From contig NZ_CP092900.1 of NCBI RefSeq assembly GCF_024172705.1, positions 862,119 through 926,118 of the forward strand: a stretch of 64,000 nt of DNA, given 5' to 3'. A program made the translations under genes and the position numbers. The stretch comes from Candidatus Comchoanobacter bicostacola. Its GTDB lineage: Bacteria; Pseudomonadota; Gammaproteobacteria; Comchoanobacterales; Comchoanobacteraceae. The notes under the pieces are model-generated. The model worked only from the letters and a program-made list of their open reading frames with translations, was not told the DNA's origin and searched no databases. Positions 55,901 through 63,948 of this stretch are shown here, piece after piece; position 1 is the first letter of the stretch, and the number at the start of each line of letters is the position of its first letter.

Positions 55901-57136
55901 CCTCCTAAAGAAACCGCCCCCAGCCGCTGATGCTGTAGTGCGTGGCTCTGCATCAGCCTTAGGCTCAACAGCCTCTGCCGAGTGTTGCTGTACCCGATGC
56001 TTTGGTTGACTCATAGCATTTGGCGCCACCGCCTCATATAAGTCTGTTTTGTCTTCAAAAAACTGACACAAAGCACAATAAATAGCTGCGTACTGATCCT
56101 TTAGTGCAGGTGCATCACTAACACACTGTTCAAAAAAGGCATCTAAATTAGCTACATTTGGCTCATCATACGATAGGTGAAAGCTATACAATCCATCCTG
56201 TAAAGAAAGAACTGTTTTACGCTTTTTAGCCTCTTTGAGTAAAGCCTTTACACCGTTGACCGAACCCAACTTGATCCATACAAGCAATAAATGCTGCCCA
56301 GATATTAAATGATTCAAGTCATCCAAAATATGGAGCATATGCAGTATCATTCCTGGAGATTGAACGCATTGCTCTGAAACTGCATAAGACCACCAATGAT
56401 CATAACTCCGCATCATTGAGCGTTTTTTATGCCCATCTGATACAGTCAATGGCTTTTCATAACGTATCTTTGCTAAACTCATCCACTTAAGTAGCTGCTT
56501 ACTTGAAGTATGTGGACTATTAAGTAGTGTACGGTGTAATGCCACCATAAATTCAGTCACTGCTTTTCGATCCTTGGACCAATGCGCATGTTCCACCAAC
56601 GCTTTGATAACACGATCCAAATACAAAGAAGTAGTAGGATCAACCTCAATATACTTTAATAAACTAACGGAATATCGCCCAATATTAGAGCTGCTTAGCT
56701 CAAGGGAAATATCTGAAGCAATATATGCGACTAAGCACTCAATTAAAGTTTTATAAGACGCCTCAGAATCATACTGAGTCAAATACCTTAAAACAGACAA
56801 TTTAGCTGTAAAATCTTTTCCTTTTATGAGTTTCTGAAAATCATCTAAAGCACCAATATGGAGGACCAATAACTGATAAAGCTCATCTCTTTGCTTAATT
56901 TGTGGGCTCGTTAACCATGCTTTAAATATAGCGTTTGCATGGATACCTCTTTCAAGAACTGCCATATTGACCAACAAATATTCTACTGCTTTTATAGCTA
57001 TAGACGTTGGTGCTATCGTAGCCTTTACAACCAGCCATTGAGGGACTGTAGCAATCTTTGTCTTACCAGTCTTCTTTTGCTCAAAAAAAGCCTTTTTTTG
57101 CTTTTCTATATAGTCCTTTATTTCCTTCTCTATCAT
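52904..57136 (-). CDS. Giant protein with ADP-ribosyltransferase-like motifs and ankyrin repeats, candidate effector
   Basis: A 1410-residue protein without signal peptide or membrane segment. Residues 1-370 are helical with no family I recognise. Residues 375-500 are a disordered basic linker with KKRKRDK (469-475) and RKKKK (493-497), like a eukaryotic nuclear import signal. Residues 515-700 show the R-S-E pattern of arginine-type ADP-ribosyltransferases: VVFFRG (Arg521), HPFVSTSLEVEP (STS 597-599) and VGESEV (ExE 679-681). Helical sequence follows to about 1060, then ankyrin-like repeats at about 1077-1211 (NPLHYAAGWHD, NTAIHLAASKGD) and 1284-1350. This layout suggests a toxin-type effector for a eukaryotic host. 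The ART call is by motif only. Confidence 0.6.
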   Translation of the reverse strand: MIEKEIKDYIEKQKKAFFEQKKTGKTKIATVPQWLVVKATIAPTSIAIKAVEYLLVNMAVLERGIHANAIFKAWLTSPQIKQRDELYQLLVLHIGALDDFQKLIKGKDFTAKLSVLRYLTQYDSEASYKTLIECLVAYIASDISLELSSSNIGRYSVSLLKYIEVDPTTSLYLDRVIKALVEHAHWSKDRKAVTEFMVALHRTLLNSPHTSSKQLLKWMSLAKIRYEKPLTVSDGHKKRSMMRSYDHWWSYAVSEQCVQSPGMILHMLHILDDLNHLISGQHLLLVWIKLGSVNGVKALLKEAKKRKTVLSLQDGLYSFHLSYDEPNVANLDAFFEQCVSDAPALKDQYAAIYCALCQFFEDKTDLYEAVAPNAMSQPKHRVQQHSAEAVEPKADAEPRTTASAAGGGFFRRAFSAAGTGSALWSRSGSKARYVRSTSGRYSSASSDEGGAHRKSSGGSAAPAGSTPDKKRKRDKDSLSGFIDDSDVTTTLARKKKKQSLYLSANPLWQRVDKAPSVVFFRGVHGDRLPKTTDLKAPSLRGSGALYASEVEKIRQLSETDATLFQQTYTNNIDGFMRRIQSKDGLQDVRLQAHPFVSTSLEVEPAIKYALGQKWSGASGRDARLPITYGEDGSVSHKVVGRLYVIVGSVNDFIKVGNNWHHVLAMYASGAAFDYRIVGESEVAHLGTIDQKYIAAELTMEMPSFHAEHMPASYQKKFGMNEEQYIHWKRMCLAKDVDQSLVVDQVMKCVTQSAKDHVNQLVSAIVKIRYYPALNSRRLSRETQWVTEPKLIALSMARMLHFGHVSRAHISAVVEKKASLDAYTRAYLAAIRAGQVTGSFIQFLWHLSRLCLDNSGVGYSQYIAKTWPEIARVLPIISSYPEIANQAKQYLQSLYCDITDEQLAWAKDIITTQQPISHLSLKQRQVLRLAIEQFMDQDDIEVSFLMRCQQLQQILVQRSVEGASSSLALPTVHRVDESQVGAVLEMTGVDLSTPPSSRKKRLPTLSEEAEERLPLTALNYANFIERIKLGDVVYVQKYLASIQQEEAELIESKEASDQIARQLTPYLVGKSVAVLSDYDQVNPLHYAAGWHDVAAVSKHHEPILTLLMQFKLCGHQYSVSAILPNGQRLLHMLAINGSSNTIKSVLGRYAQLNATYQDALGNTAIHLAASKGDLASVIALSKVSDFALKNKAGAFPVDCARTAEHQEVVNYLDRLHKFAGCLHRVLLAGSGMVGKIISVDTKHLEGALDAIITADLPDQKLACAAYCTNRRAPVKPWLADNYEKNISFLACQANKRRLVRRLMRVGVDINATPHRYSRHSFQLGRPFFVAVKRGYVKLVKQMLGLDFSLLFATSGEFAESKALQQSADIIKHVERLKNLEMKQVCLASYRDNKSDYKPLHPELRSRFELWK

Positions 57137-57441
57137 CTACGCTCAATCTTTACGTAAAGCTATACTGCCAAAGTCTAACAACATACTCAAGATTAAATAA
57201 CTATTAAACACTTTAATATTGACGCATCACTTAGGTAAACGCATCTGTGTCTACAAGAGCTACCCCCTCTGAGGAACTTCCTAACTCAATACCCAACGTG
57301 CTATATTTATTTAGATACCCTATAGAAACGATGAATAAGAATGAATGCTGCTTATCTAGATAAGGTATTTTACAGCACTAAAGGCGCTAAGTTTGATATA
57401 AAGCTGTATTTTAATCTAAGAAGATAGGTGTTAATAGATAA
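57137..57441. other. Intergenic stretch without recognisable gene
   Basis: About 300 AT-rich bases upstream of the giant effector-like gene. It should contain that gene's promoter on the minus strand. I see no convincing coding sequence; short fragments such as KVFYSTKGAKFDIKLYFN read through in one frame but are interrupted by stops. Confidence 0.5.
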
Positions 57442-57543
57442 AGAATAACAGGAAATATTAAACAGGTTATCGAAATCATATATGGCTCTAGGCTATATGG
57501 GACAGCAGTTGAAGACTCAGATTATGATATAAAGGGGGTTTAA
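57442..57543 (+). pseudogene. Fragment of a nucleotidyltransferase-fold gene
   Basis: A 33-codon open piece between stops encodes IEIIYGSRLYGTAVEDSDYD followed by IKGV and TAA. GSxLYGTxxxxSDYDIKGV is the hallmark of the polymerase-beta-like nucleotidyltransferase fold (catalytic DxD in SDYDIK). The rest of the domain is missing: the reading frame ends at the catalytic strand and runs into the convergent GST gene. It is a remnant of a phage-type or stress-related nucleotidyltransferase. Confidence 0.6.
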
Positions 57544-58124
57544 TCTTTACGCATCACCCATACAAACGTGTCGGTATCTGTAAGATCCTCCAGCCACTTT
57601 TTTAAGCGTACACAAGACTGTTGATCAAACCATTCATTATTCGCTTTATAAGCCTGTCGAATAAATGGTAAACACGCAATGTCTATCCATGATAATGCGC
57701 CACACAGCCCCTGCTCTATATTCTGATCCAATAACATCATGAACTCAAGCAAACACCTTTTTTCCTGCTCTATATCTACATCTTGGTGACGAACAGCATA
57801 CTTAAATCGGTTTAAGCTTGGAATAAAGGTATGATGTAATTTATCTAAAATAGCACAGGCTTCTGGATCTTTGAAATCAAGATCACCCCAACCCTCAGGA
57901 ACCCCCTGACTAAAGGCCCAGCGCACAACATCCATACTTTCATCTAAAACCTGACCATCAGGAAGAATCAAAACCGGAACGGTTCCTTTGGGAGAGTGTG
58001 ATAATAGCTCTTTGGGTTTGTTCTTAAGGTCAACCTCACAGACCTGAAATGGGATTCCGCAAAGTTTCAGCGCCCACCGTGCCCTAATCGCATATGGACA
58101 GCGCCTAAAAGAATAAAGTTGCAT
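57540..58124 (-). CDS. Glutathione S-transferase-family protein
   Basis: A 194-residue protein with a thioredoxin-fold N-terminus (LYSFRRCPYAIRARWALKLC; CPYA active-site motif), the cis-Pro and glutathione-binding segment SPKGTVPVLILPDGQVLDES, and an all-helical C-terminal domain. The CPYA centre is like the cysteine-type GSTs and glutaredoxin 2. It overlaps the DUF2807 gene by one base (TAATG) and is the last of a three-gene operon. Confidence 0.85.
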   Translation of the reverse strand: MQLYSFRRCPYAIRARWALKLCGIPFQVCEVDLKNKPKELLSHSPKGTVPVLILPDGQVLDESMDVVRWAFSQGVPEGWGDLDFKDPEACAILDKLHHTFIPSLNRFKYAVRHQDVDIEQEKRCLLEFMMLLDQNIEQGLCGALSWIDIACLPFIRQAYKANNEWFDQQSCVRLKKWLEDLTDTDTFVWVMRKD

Positions 58125-58894
58125 TAATAAACCGTATTCTTTCTCTTTTCCATATCTATGTAGTTCAATACAATAACAGAAGGACTCTGGTTAATTGGCA
58201 CATACATATCTGGCTTATTCTTTACGTTGACTATTGAGCTGTCTTTTGAATAAGCATACAAGGTTTTTAGTGGAAACACCTGTACATTAGCATCACCTGA
58301 AGCAGCCACCCAAGTTGAATTAGAAATCAACCCTGTTGCATCTAGTAGAGCCTCATCCGATGCCCGTAACGTTAAGCGATCAACTCGCCCACCCAGAACC
58401 AAATCACCACGCTTCATATCTACATTTAGCTCATCAGAATTAACCCAATATATTTCTGACTCGCCAGAGTTATCCATAATCAAACGGTTTAAATTCATAA
58501 TCCCTTCAATCTTGATATTCCCAGAAGTTTTTGTTTCAACAGACAATGAAGTTGCTCGAATGTCTTTTGCAACCAAGGTAGAGTCATCTCTTACAATCAA
58601 TCGGCTTAAAGACCGAAACTGATCAATTGAACGGATAACAACCGTTGACTGTGACACACCAGGCACAGATGTAATCGTCATCACACCATCTGCATAAGTA
58701 AGACTCGCACCATCCTCATCATACTCCACCACATTGGGACTAGAGCTTTCTCCAAGAATAACATTTACATCACCCGTTACAACCAAGTTATATAACAGGT
58801 CATAAGTCAAAAAACTATCTACAGAATCTGTTTGAGCCTGAACCAGGTTGCAGCATAAAAATAAAGCTAGAAATCTTAGTTGACGGCTTATCAT
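58124..58894 (-). CDS. Exported beta-helix-like protein, DUF2807/GIN-domain type
   Basis: A 256-residue protein with a Sec signal peptide (LRFLALFLCCNLVQAQ). The body is made of regularly spaced short beta strands (LVVTGDVNVILGE, LSVETKTSGNIKIEGIM, DELNVDMKRGDLVLGGRVDR, DANVQVFPLKTLYAYSKDSS), the pattern of the DUF2807 adhesin-head-like fold. It would be periplasmic or on the cell surface. Its ATG overlaps the stop of the OmpA-like lipoprotein gene, so the two are probably made together and may work together. Confidence 0.6.
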   Translation of the reverse strand: MISRQLRFLALFLCCNLVQAQTDSVDSFLTYDLLYNLVVTGDVNVILGESSSPNVVEYDEDGASLTYADGVMTITSVPGVSQSTVVIRSIDQFRSLSRLIVRDDSTLVAKDIRATSLSVETKTSGNIKIEGIMNLNRLIMDNSGESEIYWVNSDELNVDMKRGDLVLGGRVDRLTLRASDEALLDATGLISNSTWVAASGDANVQVFPLKTLYAYSKDSSIVNVKNKPDMYVPINQSPSVIVLNYIDMEKRKNTVY

Positions 58895-59346
58895 GTTAAC
58901 CTCACCTCAATTCGTTGATTGGTGTATATTCCCTGAGCAGTATCCATAGAAGCAATCGACTCAGAAAACCCTTTGCCAGAGAACTCAATTTGTGTTGGAC
59001 TTACCCCTTTGAACCAAAAGTAACCAGCAACCATCTCTGCTTGATAACTTGTAATTTGACTGGCTGTTTGCCCCGTTAGCGCATCATCACAGTGCGCAGT
59101 AATCTCAATACGTGAAAACGGCTCCTCTTGAACCTGCCTGAAGAGCGACCTTAGTACCAACACTGCTTCTGGGCGTAATGTTACACGATCAGGCTCAAAA
59201 AACAAATTAGAGTTAACCACCAAACGAGTTCCATCTACAAAGTAAGATACCTGAGCAAATCTCTGAAACTCTATATCAACTTGTCTTGGACCGCCACAAC
59301 CAGTTAGCATGAGTAATAAGCCAACTACGAAAACCCTTGCATTCAC
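58891..59346 (-). CDS. OmpA-domain lipoprotein
   Basis: A 151-residue protein with a lipoprotein signal peptide and lipobox LTGC (Cys17), followed by an OmpA C-terminal peptidoglycan-binding domain (LFFEPDRVTLRPEAVLVLRS, IEITAHCDDALTG, NQRIEVRL). The domain is slightly degenerate: the usual TDxxG reads HCDDA. It would anchor outer membrane to cell wall. The Dot/Icm lipoprotein DotK (IcmN) has the same lipobox-plus-OmpA layout and similar size, so it is a possible identity, but neighbouring genes do not support it. Confidence 0.75.
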   Translation of the reverse strand: MNARVFVVGLLLMLTGCGGPRQVDIEFQRFAQVSYFVDGTRLVVNSNLFFEPDRVTLRPEAVLVLRSLFRQVQEEPFSRIEITAHCDDALTGQTASQITSYQAEMVAGYFWFKGVSPTQIEFSGKGFSESIASMDTAQGIYTNQRIEVRLT

Positions 59347-59427
59347 GACCTTGCACCTTTTCCATTCATATCTAAATATACTATAACGTCAATTCACAAG
59401 AATGAACAGTTTTTTTCATTTAATCCA

Positions 59428-60261
59428 TTAATCTATTTTTTTCAAGACCACCCCTCGGGCCAGACCTTCTGGATCTATAATTTTTTTCTCAAGGACAAAT
59501 CCTGCTGATTCTCCCAGCATAATTACAGCATCTTGCTGTTTATACCCATGTTCTATAATGAGCCACCCTGCTTGATTCAAAACAGAGTTTGCTTGCTTAA
59601 TAATTTGCTTAATATCCGCCAACCCTTTATCTCCACTAATTAATGCAGTCTCAGGTTCATACTCAGCAACTTGCGTACTTAAGTCTGGATCCCCTTTTTC
59701 TATATAAGGTGGGTTAGCGATTAGTAAATCAAACCCCTGTGGCAAAGCATCATACCAACTACAGCACTTCAGTGTCACTCGCGCTTCACACTGATGCCTT
59801 AAAATATTTTTATGCGCAAGTGTAATCGCCTGAGTTGAACAATCAATACCCAATACATCCACTTGACGGTGTTTTGCTAAACTACACGCAATAATCCCTG
59901 AGCCAACACCACACTCAAGCACACGATCTCCAGGCTTTAATACCGCTAAAGCTGCATGCACTATTGATTCAGTCGCCTGCCTCGGAATCAACACCCCTGG
60001 AACAATCTCATAATCAAGCCCCATAAAATTAATGTATTGTAAAATATAAGCCAGTGGCATGCCTTGCTCATACTGAGCTAAATACTTTCTAACACGCTGT
60101 TCTTGATCATCCGTGCTGGTTATCACCTGACCTTTATGTAAATCTGACCATGATACCGATAAACAATGCGCGATAATCCAAAAGACCTCCCGATAGCTTT
60201 GCTCACTACCGCCTGTCTTTTCTACCCATTCGCGATGCAACTGGGCAAGATCAATCCCCAT
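59428..60261 (-). CDS. prmC: Peptide chain release factor N5-glutamine methyltransferase
   Basis: A 277-residue SAM-dependent methyltransferase that modifies the GGQ glutamine of release factors. It has an N-terminal helical domain, the SAM motif RVLECGVGSGIIACSLAK, and the NPPY catalytic motif in LLIANPPYIEKGD. It overlaps prfA by 11 bases in the standard prfA-prmC order. Confidence 0.95.
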   Translation of the reverse strand: MGIDLAQLHREWVEKTGGSEQSYREVFWIIAHCLSVSWSDLHKGQVITSTDDQEQRVRKYLAQYEQGMPLAYILQYINFMGLDYEIVPGVLIPRQATESIVHAALAVLKPGDRVLECGVGSGIIACSLAKHRQVDVLGIDCSTQAITLAHKNILRHQCEARVTLKCCSWYDALPQGFDLLIANPPYIEKGDPDLSTQVAEYEPETALISGDKGLADIKQIIKQANSVLNQAGWLIIEHGYKQQDAVIMLGESAGFVLEKKIIDPEGLARGVVLKKID

Positions 60262-61339
60262 CGTTTAAACCTGACAACTGTCGGGCCTTATTTTCACGAA
60301 TCAATGATTCAACCAACTCATCAATATCACCTTCCATCACCTCACTTAAGCGATAGAGTGTTAACCCTATTCTATGATCGGTTAATCGACCCTGTGGGAA
60401 ATTATAAGTACGAATCCGCTCTGAGCGATCACCGGATCCTACTTGAAGTGAACGCTGACTTGCAACTTTCGCTTGCTGCTGCATACGCTGCTGCTGCAAT
60501 ATTTTTGCAGACAACAAAGACATCGCTTTTGCTTTATTTTTATGCTGTGAGCGCTCATCTTGGCATTCTACAACAGTTTGTGTTGGAATGTGGGTGATTC
60601 TTACTGCAGAATCAGTCGTATTAACGTGCTGTCCCCCAGCACCACTCGATCGATAGGTATCAATTCTTAAATCAGATGGATTAATATCAACCTCTGCAAT
60701 CTCATTCACCTGTGGCAAAATAGCAACGGTACAAGTCGATGTATGTATTCTACCTTGTGATTCTGTCTGAGGAATTCTTTGCACCCGGTGTGTCCCACTT
60801 TCATACTTCATGAACCGATAAACATCATGACCTTTTAGTGAGTAAACAACCTCTTTATATCCCCCTGCAGATGACGTTGATTGGCTAATCATCTCACAAC
60901 GCCACTTATTTCTATCCGCATACATCATATACATACGCAGCAAATCCCCAACAAATAAGGCTGCCTCGTCTCCACCTGCACAGGCTCTGATCTCTAAATA
61001 AATATCTTTATCATCATCTGGGTCTTTCGGTAATAGCAAGAGCATCAACTCTTGATTCACTTCACTCAATGCTTGTGTTGCTTCTTCCAGCTCCTGCTGC
61101 GCTAAATCACCCATTTCCGGATCATTCAACATCATTTCAGCTTCTTCCTTAGAGACTTCCAGTGACTGATAGCGACCATACGCATTAACGATATCTGCAA
61201 GGCTATGCATTTCTTTAGCAACTTTCTCATACATTTTATGATCAACCATAACCTCTGAGTCTGATTGCATGTTTTCTAACGTCTGGTATCGTTTAACCAT
61301 TTCATCCAATTTTAGGCGAATCGACTGTTGCATATACAT
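60251..61339 (-). CDS. prfA: Peptide chain release factor 1
   Basis: A 362-residue RF1 that ends translation at UAA and UAG. The GGQ motif is at 235-237 (SSGAGGQHVNTT). The codon-recognition tripeptide is PQT at 190-192, within the PxT pattern. Translation may begin at the first ATG or at the ATG two codons later (MQQSIRLKLDEM), which fits the family start better. It is about 40 bases downstream of tatC. Confidence 0.96.
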   Translation of the reverse strand: MYMQQSIRLKLDEMVKRYQTLENMQSDSEVMVDHKMYEKVAKEMHSLADIVNAYGRYQSLEVSKEEAEMMLNDPEMGDLAQQELEEATQALSEVNQELMLLLLPKDPDDDKDIYLEIRACAGGDEAALFVGDLLRMYMMYADRNKWRCEMISQSTSSAGGYKEVVYSLKGHDVYRFMKYESGTHRVQRIPQTESQGRIHTSTCTVAILPQVNEIAEVDINPSDLRIDTYRSSGAGGQHVNTTDSAVRITHIPTQTVVECQDERSQHKNKAKAMSLLSAKILQQQRMQQQAKVASQRSLQVGSGDRSERIRTYNFPQGRLTDHRIGLTLYRLSEVMEGDIDELVESLIRENKARQLSGLNDGD

Positions 61340-61380
61340 TTATCCAAGTTTTTGACATCATACGTTATATCACAAATAAA

Positions 61381-62091
61381 TCAACTAACAATTAATGACT
61401 TATCCCTCTTCCTAACCCATAGCATATAACCAAAAACCGTTAACTCTATCAACAACCACAACGGTAATGCCATCGCTAATTGAGACAATACATCGGGCGG
61501 TGTTAGCACCATAGCCATGAAAAACAACCCAGGCACCCAGTAGCTTCTAGATTGTCTAACTTGGACTGGCGTTAACCATTCTTGATGTAGTAAAAATAAT
61601 AAAATCAGTGGTGTTTGTGCCATCAAACCAAACAATAAACAAATATGAACGGTTAATATCCAAAGTGTACTTACATTAGGTAAAAACAAAACACCCATCG
61701 GGATCCACTCTTTGGTAAACAAAAGAACCAACGGAACTACTTCATATAAACCAAAAACAGCCCCTAGAACAAAGAGCAACCAGCTAGCTAATGCAACAGC
61801 ATAAACTATTTTTTGCTCATGAGCATAGAGTGCTGGCGCTACAAATACCAAAACATGGTAGAGTACTACCGGGATTGTGAGCCATAACGCTAACCATGAA
61901 GCAAAGTGCCAGGGCAACATTAATCCAGCAGAAACATCACTCACAACCAACTGATGCGCCACGGGACCCCAAACCCCCGTAAAAAAATTAAAGATGCTTT
62001 GATACTGAATCACACATAATAGCCAAGATACCGCATAACATCCTAAGCACTGTAATAACCGAGCTCTTAGCTCATACCAATATTGCAGCAT
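61381..62091 (-). CDS. tatC: TatC, twin-arginine translocase receptor subunit
   Basis: A 236-residue protein with six hydrophobic segments and the TatC patterns: an N-terminal ELRARLLQCLGCY region, FWxF-type first periplasmic loop, and LFGLMAQTPLILLFLLHQEWLTPVQVRQSR. It recognises twin-arginine signal peptides of folded exported proteins. It starts one base after the small TatB-like gene ends. Confidence 0.92.
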   Translation of the reverse strand: MLQYWYELRARLLQCLGCYAVSWLLCVIQYQSIFNFFTGVWGPVAHQLVVSDVSAGLMLPWHFASWLALWLTIPVVLYHVLVFVAPALYAHEQKIVYAVALASWLLFVLGAVFGLYEVVPLVLLFTKEWIPMGVLFLPNVSTLWILTVHICLLFGLMAQTPLILLFLLHQEWLTPVQVRQSRSYWVPGLFFMAMVLTPPDVLSQLAMALPLWLLIELTVFGYMLWVRKRDKSLIVS

Positions 62092-62092
62092 A

Positions 62093-62236
62093 CTAATCTA
62101 TTTTTTCAGCTTCTTCTTTTAAAAGCTTAACGGTTTCAGACCAACGACGCATTAAAGCCTTAACCTGCTTAGGGCCCATAAAAACCATGGCGACACACGC
62201 CAAAACCAGCCACTCTCCTGTACCTAACTTAAACAT
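62093..62236 (-). CDS. tatB: Minimal TatB/TatA-like subunit
   Basis: A 47-residue protein, MFKLGTGEWLVLACVAMVFM then GPKQVKALMRRW and a charged helix ending EEAEKID. It has the Tat A/B layout: short N-terminal membrane helix with the TatB-type Glu8, the Gly-Pro hinge (21-22) and an amphipathic helix. MFxxGxxE points to TatB rather than TatA. Normal TatB proteins are 80-170 residues, so the cytoplasmic part is nearly absent. AGGAG precedes the ATG closely, and tatC follows after one base. Confidence 0.8.
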   Translation of the reverse strand: MFKLGTGEWLVLACVAMVFMGPKQVKALMRRWSETVKLLKEEAEKID

Positions 62237-62245
62237 TATTTCTCC

Positions 62246-62458
62246 TTATAAGTAACTCAAATATCCAGAGGGTTGCACATACCCCGTTAAAACCAGCGCA
62301 ACAATTAACACAAAGCAAGCAATAGAAACGCCTACCCGCATGAACCAAATTTGATTTAAACGCTCGGCATCTCCTTTTGCCAATAGGAAAACACTATGAA
62401 TCACCAACCCCAGTGGAATCAGCACCAATCCAATGATTAGCGATTTAATCGTATCCAT
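62246..62458 (-). CDS. DUF2909-type twin-transmembrane protein
   Basis: A 70-residue protein with two membrane segments (SLIIGLVLIPLGLVIHSVFLL and GVSIACFVLIVALVLTGYV) separated by a charged loop with RLNQIWFMRVGVS. This matches the small twin-helix family DUF2909, often encoded near cytochrome oxidase and SURF1 genes. SURF1 is indeed close by on the other strand. Function unknown. Confidence 0.75.
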   Translation of the reverse strand: MDTIKSLIIGLVLIPLGLVIHSVFLLAKGDAERLNQIWFMRVGVSIACFVLIVALVLTGYVQPSGYLSYL

Positions 62459-62539
62459 AAACCCTCCATGATCTTTACGACAATTTACACCGCTTGCATT
62501 CTGGTTACAAGCAAGCTATCGTGAAAAAAAGAGACGCGG

Positions 62540-63298
62540 ATGTCCATTTTACTCTATTTAATCACTACACCCATACTACAATGGCTCTGGCCCAATTTAC
62601 AGATTGAGCACCCTCCATTGCCCACCATTCATTATGAAATCCTCAATATTTACCCGCATAACACTGAATGTTTCACCCAAGGACTGGCGCTACACCAAGG
62701 CAGCCTTTATGAATCCTGTGGTTTATACCATCAATCCAAGTTGATTCGTTATACACCGGGATTCACAACCAGCCAACCCATTGCCCACTTACCTTCATCT
62801 GTATTTGCCGAAGGGATCGCCTCTGACCAACACACACTCTACCAGCTTACTTGGAAGAATGCAGTCCGCTACCATTATGCTAACCAGCAAGTTAGAACGC
62901 ATATACACACAACTCAAGGCTGGGGGCTTACCTATCAAGCTCCTAGTTTTTATGCAACGGATGGTTCTCATCTACTCTATGTCTATGATTCTAATTTTAA
63001 TTTAAAGCAGACCTTATCTGTAACAGATCGCAACCAACCCGTTGCTCAATTAAATGATCTAACCTATGTGCATGGATTTGTTCTAGCCAATATTTGGTAT
63101 GAGGATAGATTAGCGCTCATCAATCTTGAAAACGGATCTGTCATGGCATATGTTGATTTATCATTTTTAAGAACAGTGACTCCAGGTATTTCACAAGCAG
63201 ATGTAGTTAACGGACTATGCACCCTACCAGATAACACCATACTGATTACTGGAAAAAATTGGCCTAACTTATTTAGAATCAAACTCTATGGACTTTAA
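62540..63298 (+). CDS. Glutaminyl-peptide cyclotransferase
   Basis: A 252-residue protein with an N-terminal membrane anchor (ILLYLITTPILQWLW) and a five-blade propeller typical of the plant/bacterial glutamine cyclotransferase family: YPHNTECFTQGLALHQGSLY, LNDLTYVHGFVLANIWYEDR, VNGLCTLPDNTILITGKNWP. It converts N-terminal glutamine to pyroglutamate, protecting exported peptides. It would act in the periplasm. Its stop overlaps the SURF1 start (TAATG). Confidence 0.92.
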   Translation: MSILLYLITTPILQWLWPNLQIEHPPLPTIHYEILNIYPHNTECFTQGLALHQGSLYESCGLYHQSKLIRYTPGFTTSQPIAHLPSSVFAEGIASDQHTLYQLTWKNAVRYHYANQQVRTHIHTTQGWGLTYQAPSFYATDGSHLLYVYDSNFNLKQTLSVTDRNQPVAQLNDLTYVHGFVLANIWYEDRLALINLENGSVMAYVDLSFLRTVTPGISQADVVNGLCTLPDNTILITGKNWPNLFRIKLYGL

Positions 63299-63948
63299 TG
63301 ATGAACCGAGCCACACGATCTATTTGTATTATATTAACGCTGATTCTCACGAGCATACTCACTTATTGGCAAGCCAGTAAGGCGTATAATCAGTATCTCA
63401 CACTTAATCAAACAGAGTCAGCCTACTTCCCTATTGCACCCGGTGATAATCATAAGCATATTGAGCTCACTGGTGAATTTCAGCCGCATTTATTTATACA
63501 GCCTAGAAGTCATCAGCATAAGCCTGGGTATTCTGTATGGGCGCCTTTTGTGCTACCCGATAAAACCTGGATTATTGTTAGTTTAGGATTTATGGAAGAA
63601 CCCAGTATTCCATCTACACAGCTCGTCTCTGGGATCATTCGTTACCTATCGAGTCCTCCTTTTCAGCTGAGTCAGCAAGCATTATCAGAGTTTCCAGCGA
63701 TTGTTCCGCAGTTAGACTTACCATTATTTGCGCAAGCACTTGATCAAACACTTGCTCCTTATGTCATTTTAATGGATGGTTATGATGATCAAACATTGGT
63801 ACAAGCATCTACAGATACCATACTCAAGCATGTTAATTATGCCTTTCAGTTCTTAATTATTGGCAGCATGATTGCTTTATGGATTTTACTCCGTGGCCCC
63901 CGGGGTATTCGAGGGCGAACCTCCAGCATTCCTTCGGTGAGCCCTTAA
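63298..63948 (+). CDS. SURF1 family cytochrome oxidase assembly protein
   Basis: A 216-residue protein with two membrane helices, one at the N-terminus (ICIILTLILTSILTYWQ) and one near the C-terminus. The SURF1 pattern is ELTGEFQPHLFIQPRSH, GYSVWAPFVLPDKTWIIVSLGF, and HVNYAFQFLIIGSMIALWILL near the end. SURF1 helps insert heme into the aa3-type oxidase. Family members usually lie in cox gene clusters, so oxidase or heme-A genes may follow beyond the window. The canonical GW(V/I)P motif is altered to GFME. Confidence 0.88.
   Translation: MMNRATRSICIILTLILTSILTYWQASKAYNQYLTLNQTESAYFPIAPGDNHKHIELTGEFQPHLFIQPRSHQHKPGYSVWAPFVLPDKTWIIVSLGFMEEPSIPSTQLVSGIIRYLSSPPFQLSQQALSEFPAIVPQLDLPLFAQALDQTLAPYVILMDGYDDQTLVQASTDTILKHVNYAFQFLIIGSMIALWILLRGPRGIRGRTSSIPSVSP

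Noticed and set aside
60760-60775. PQT instead of the E. coli PAT tripeptide in release factor 1, as a sign of altered stop-codon reading.
   Set aside because: The middle residue of PxT varies among bacteria, and genes in this window end normally at TAA, TAG and TGA.
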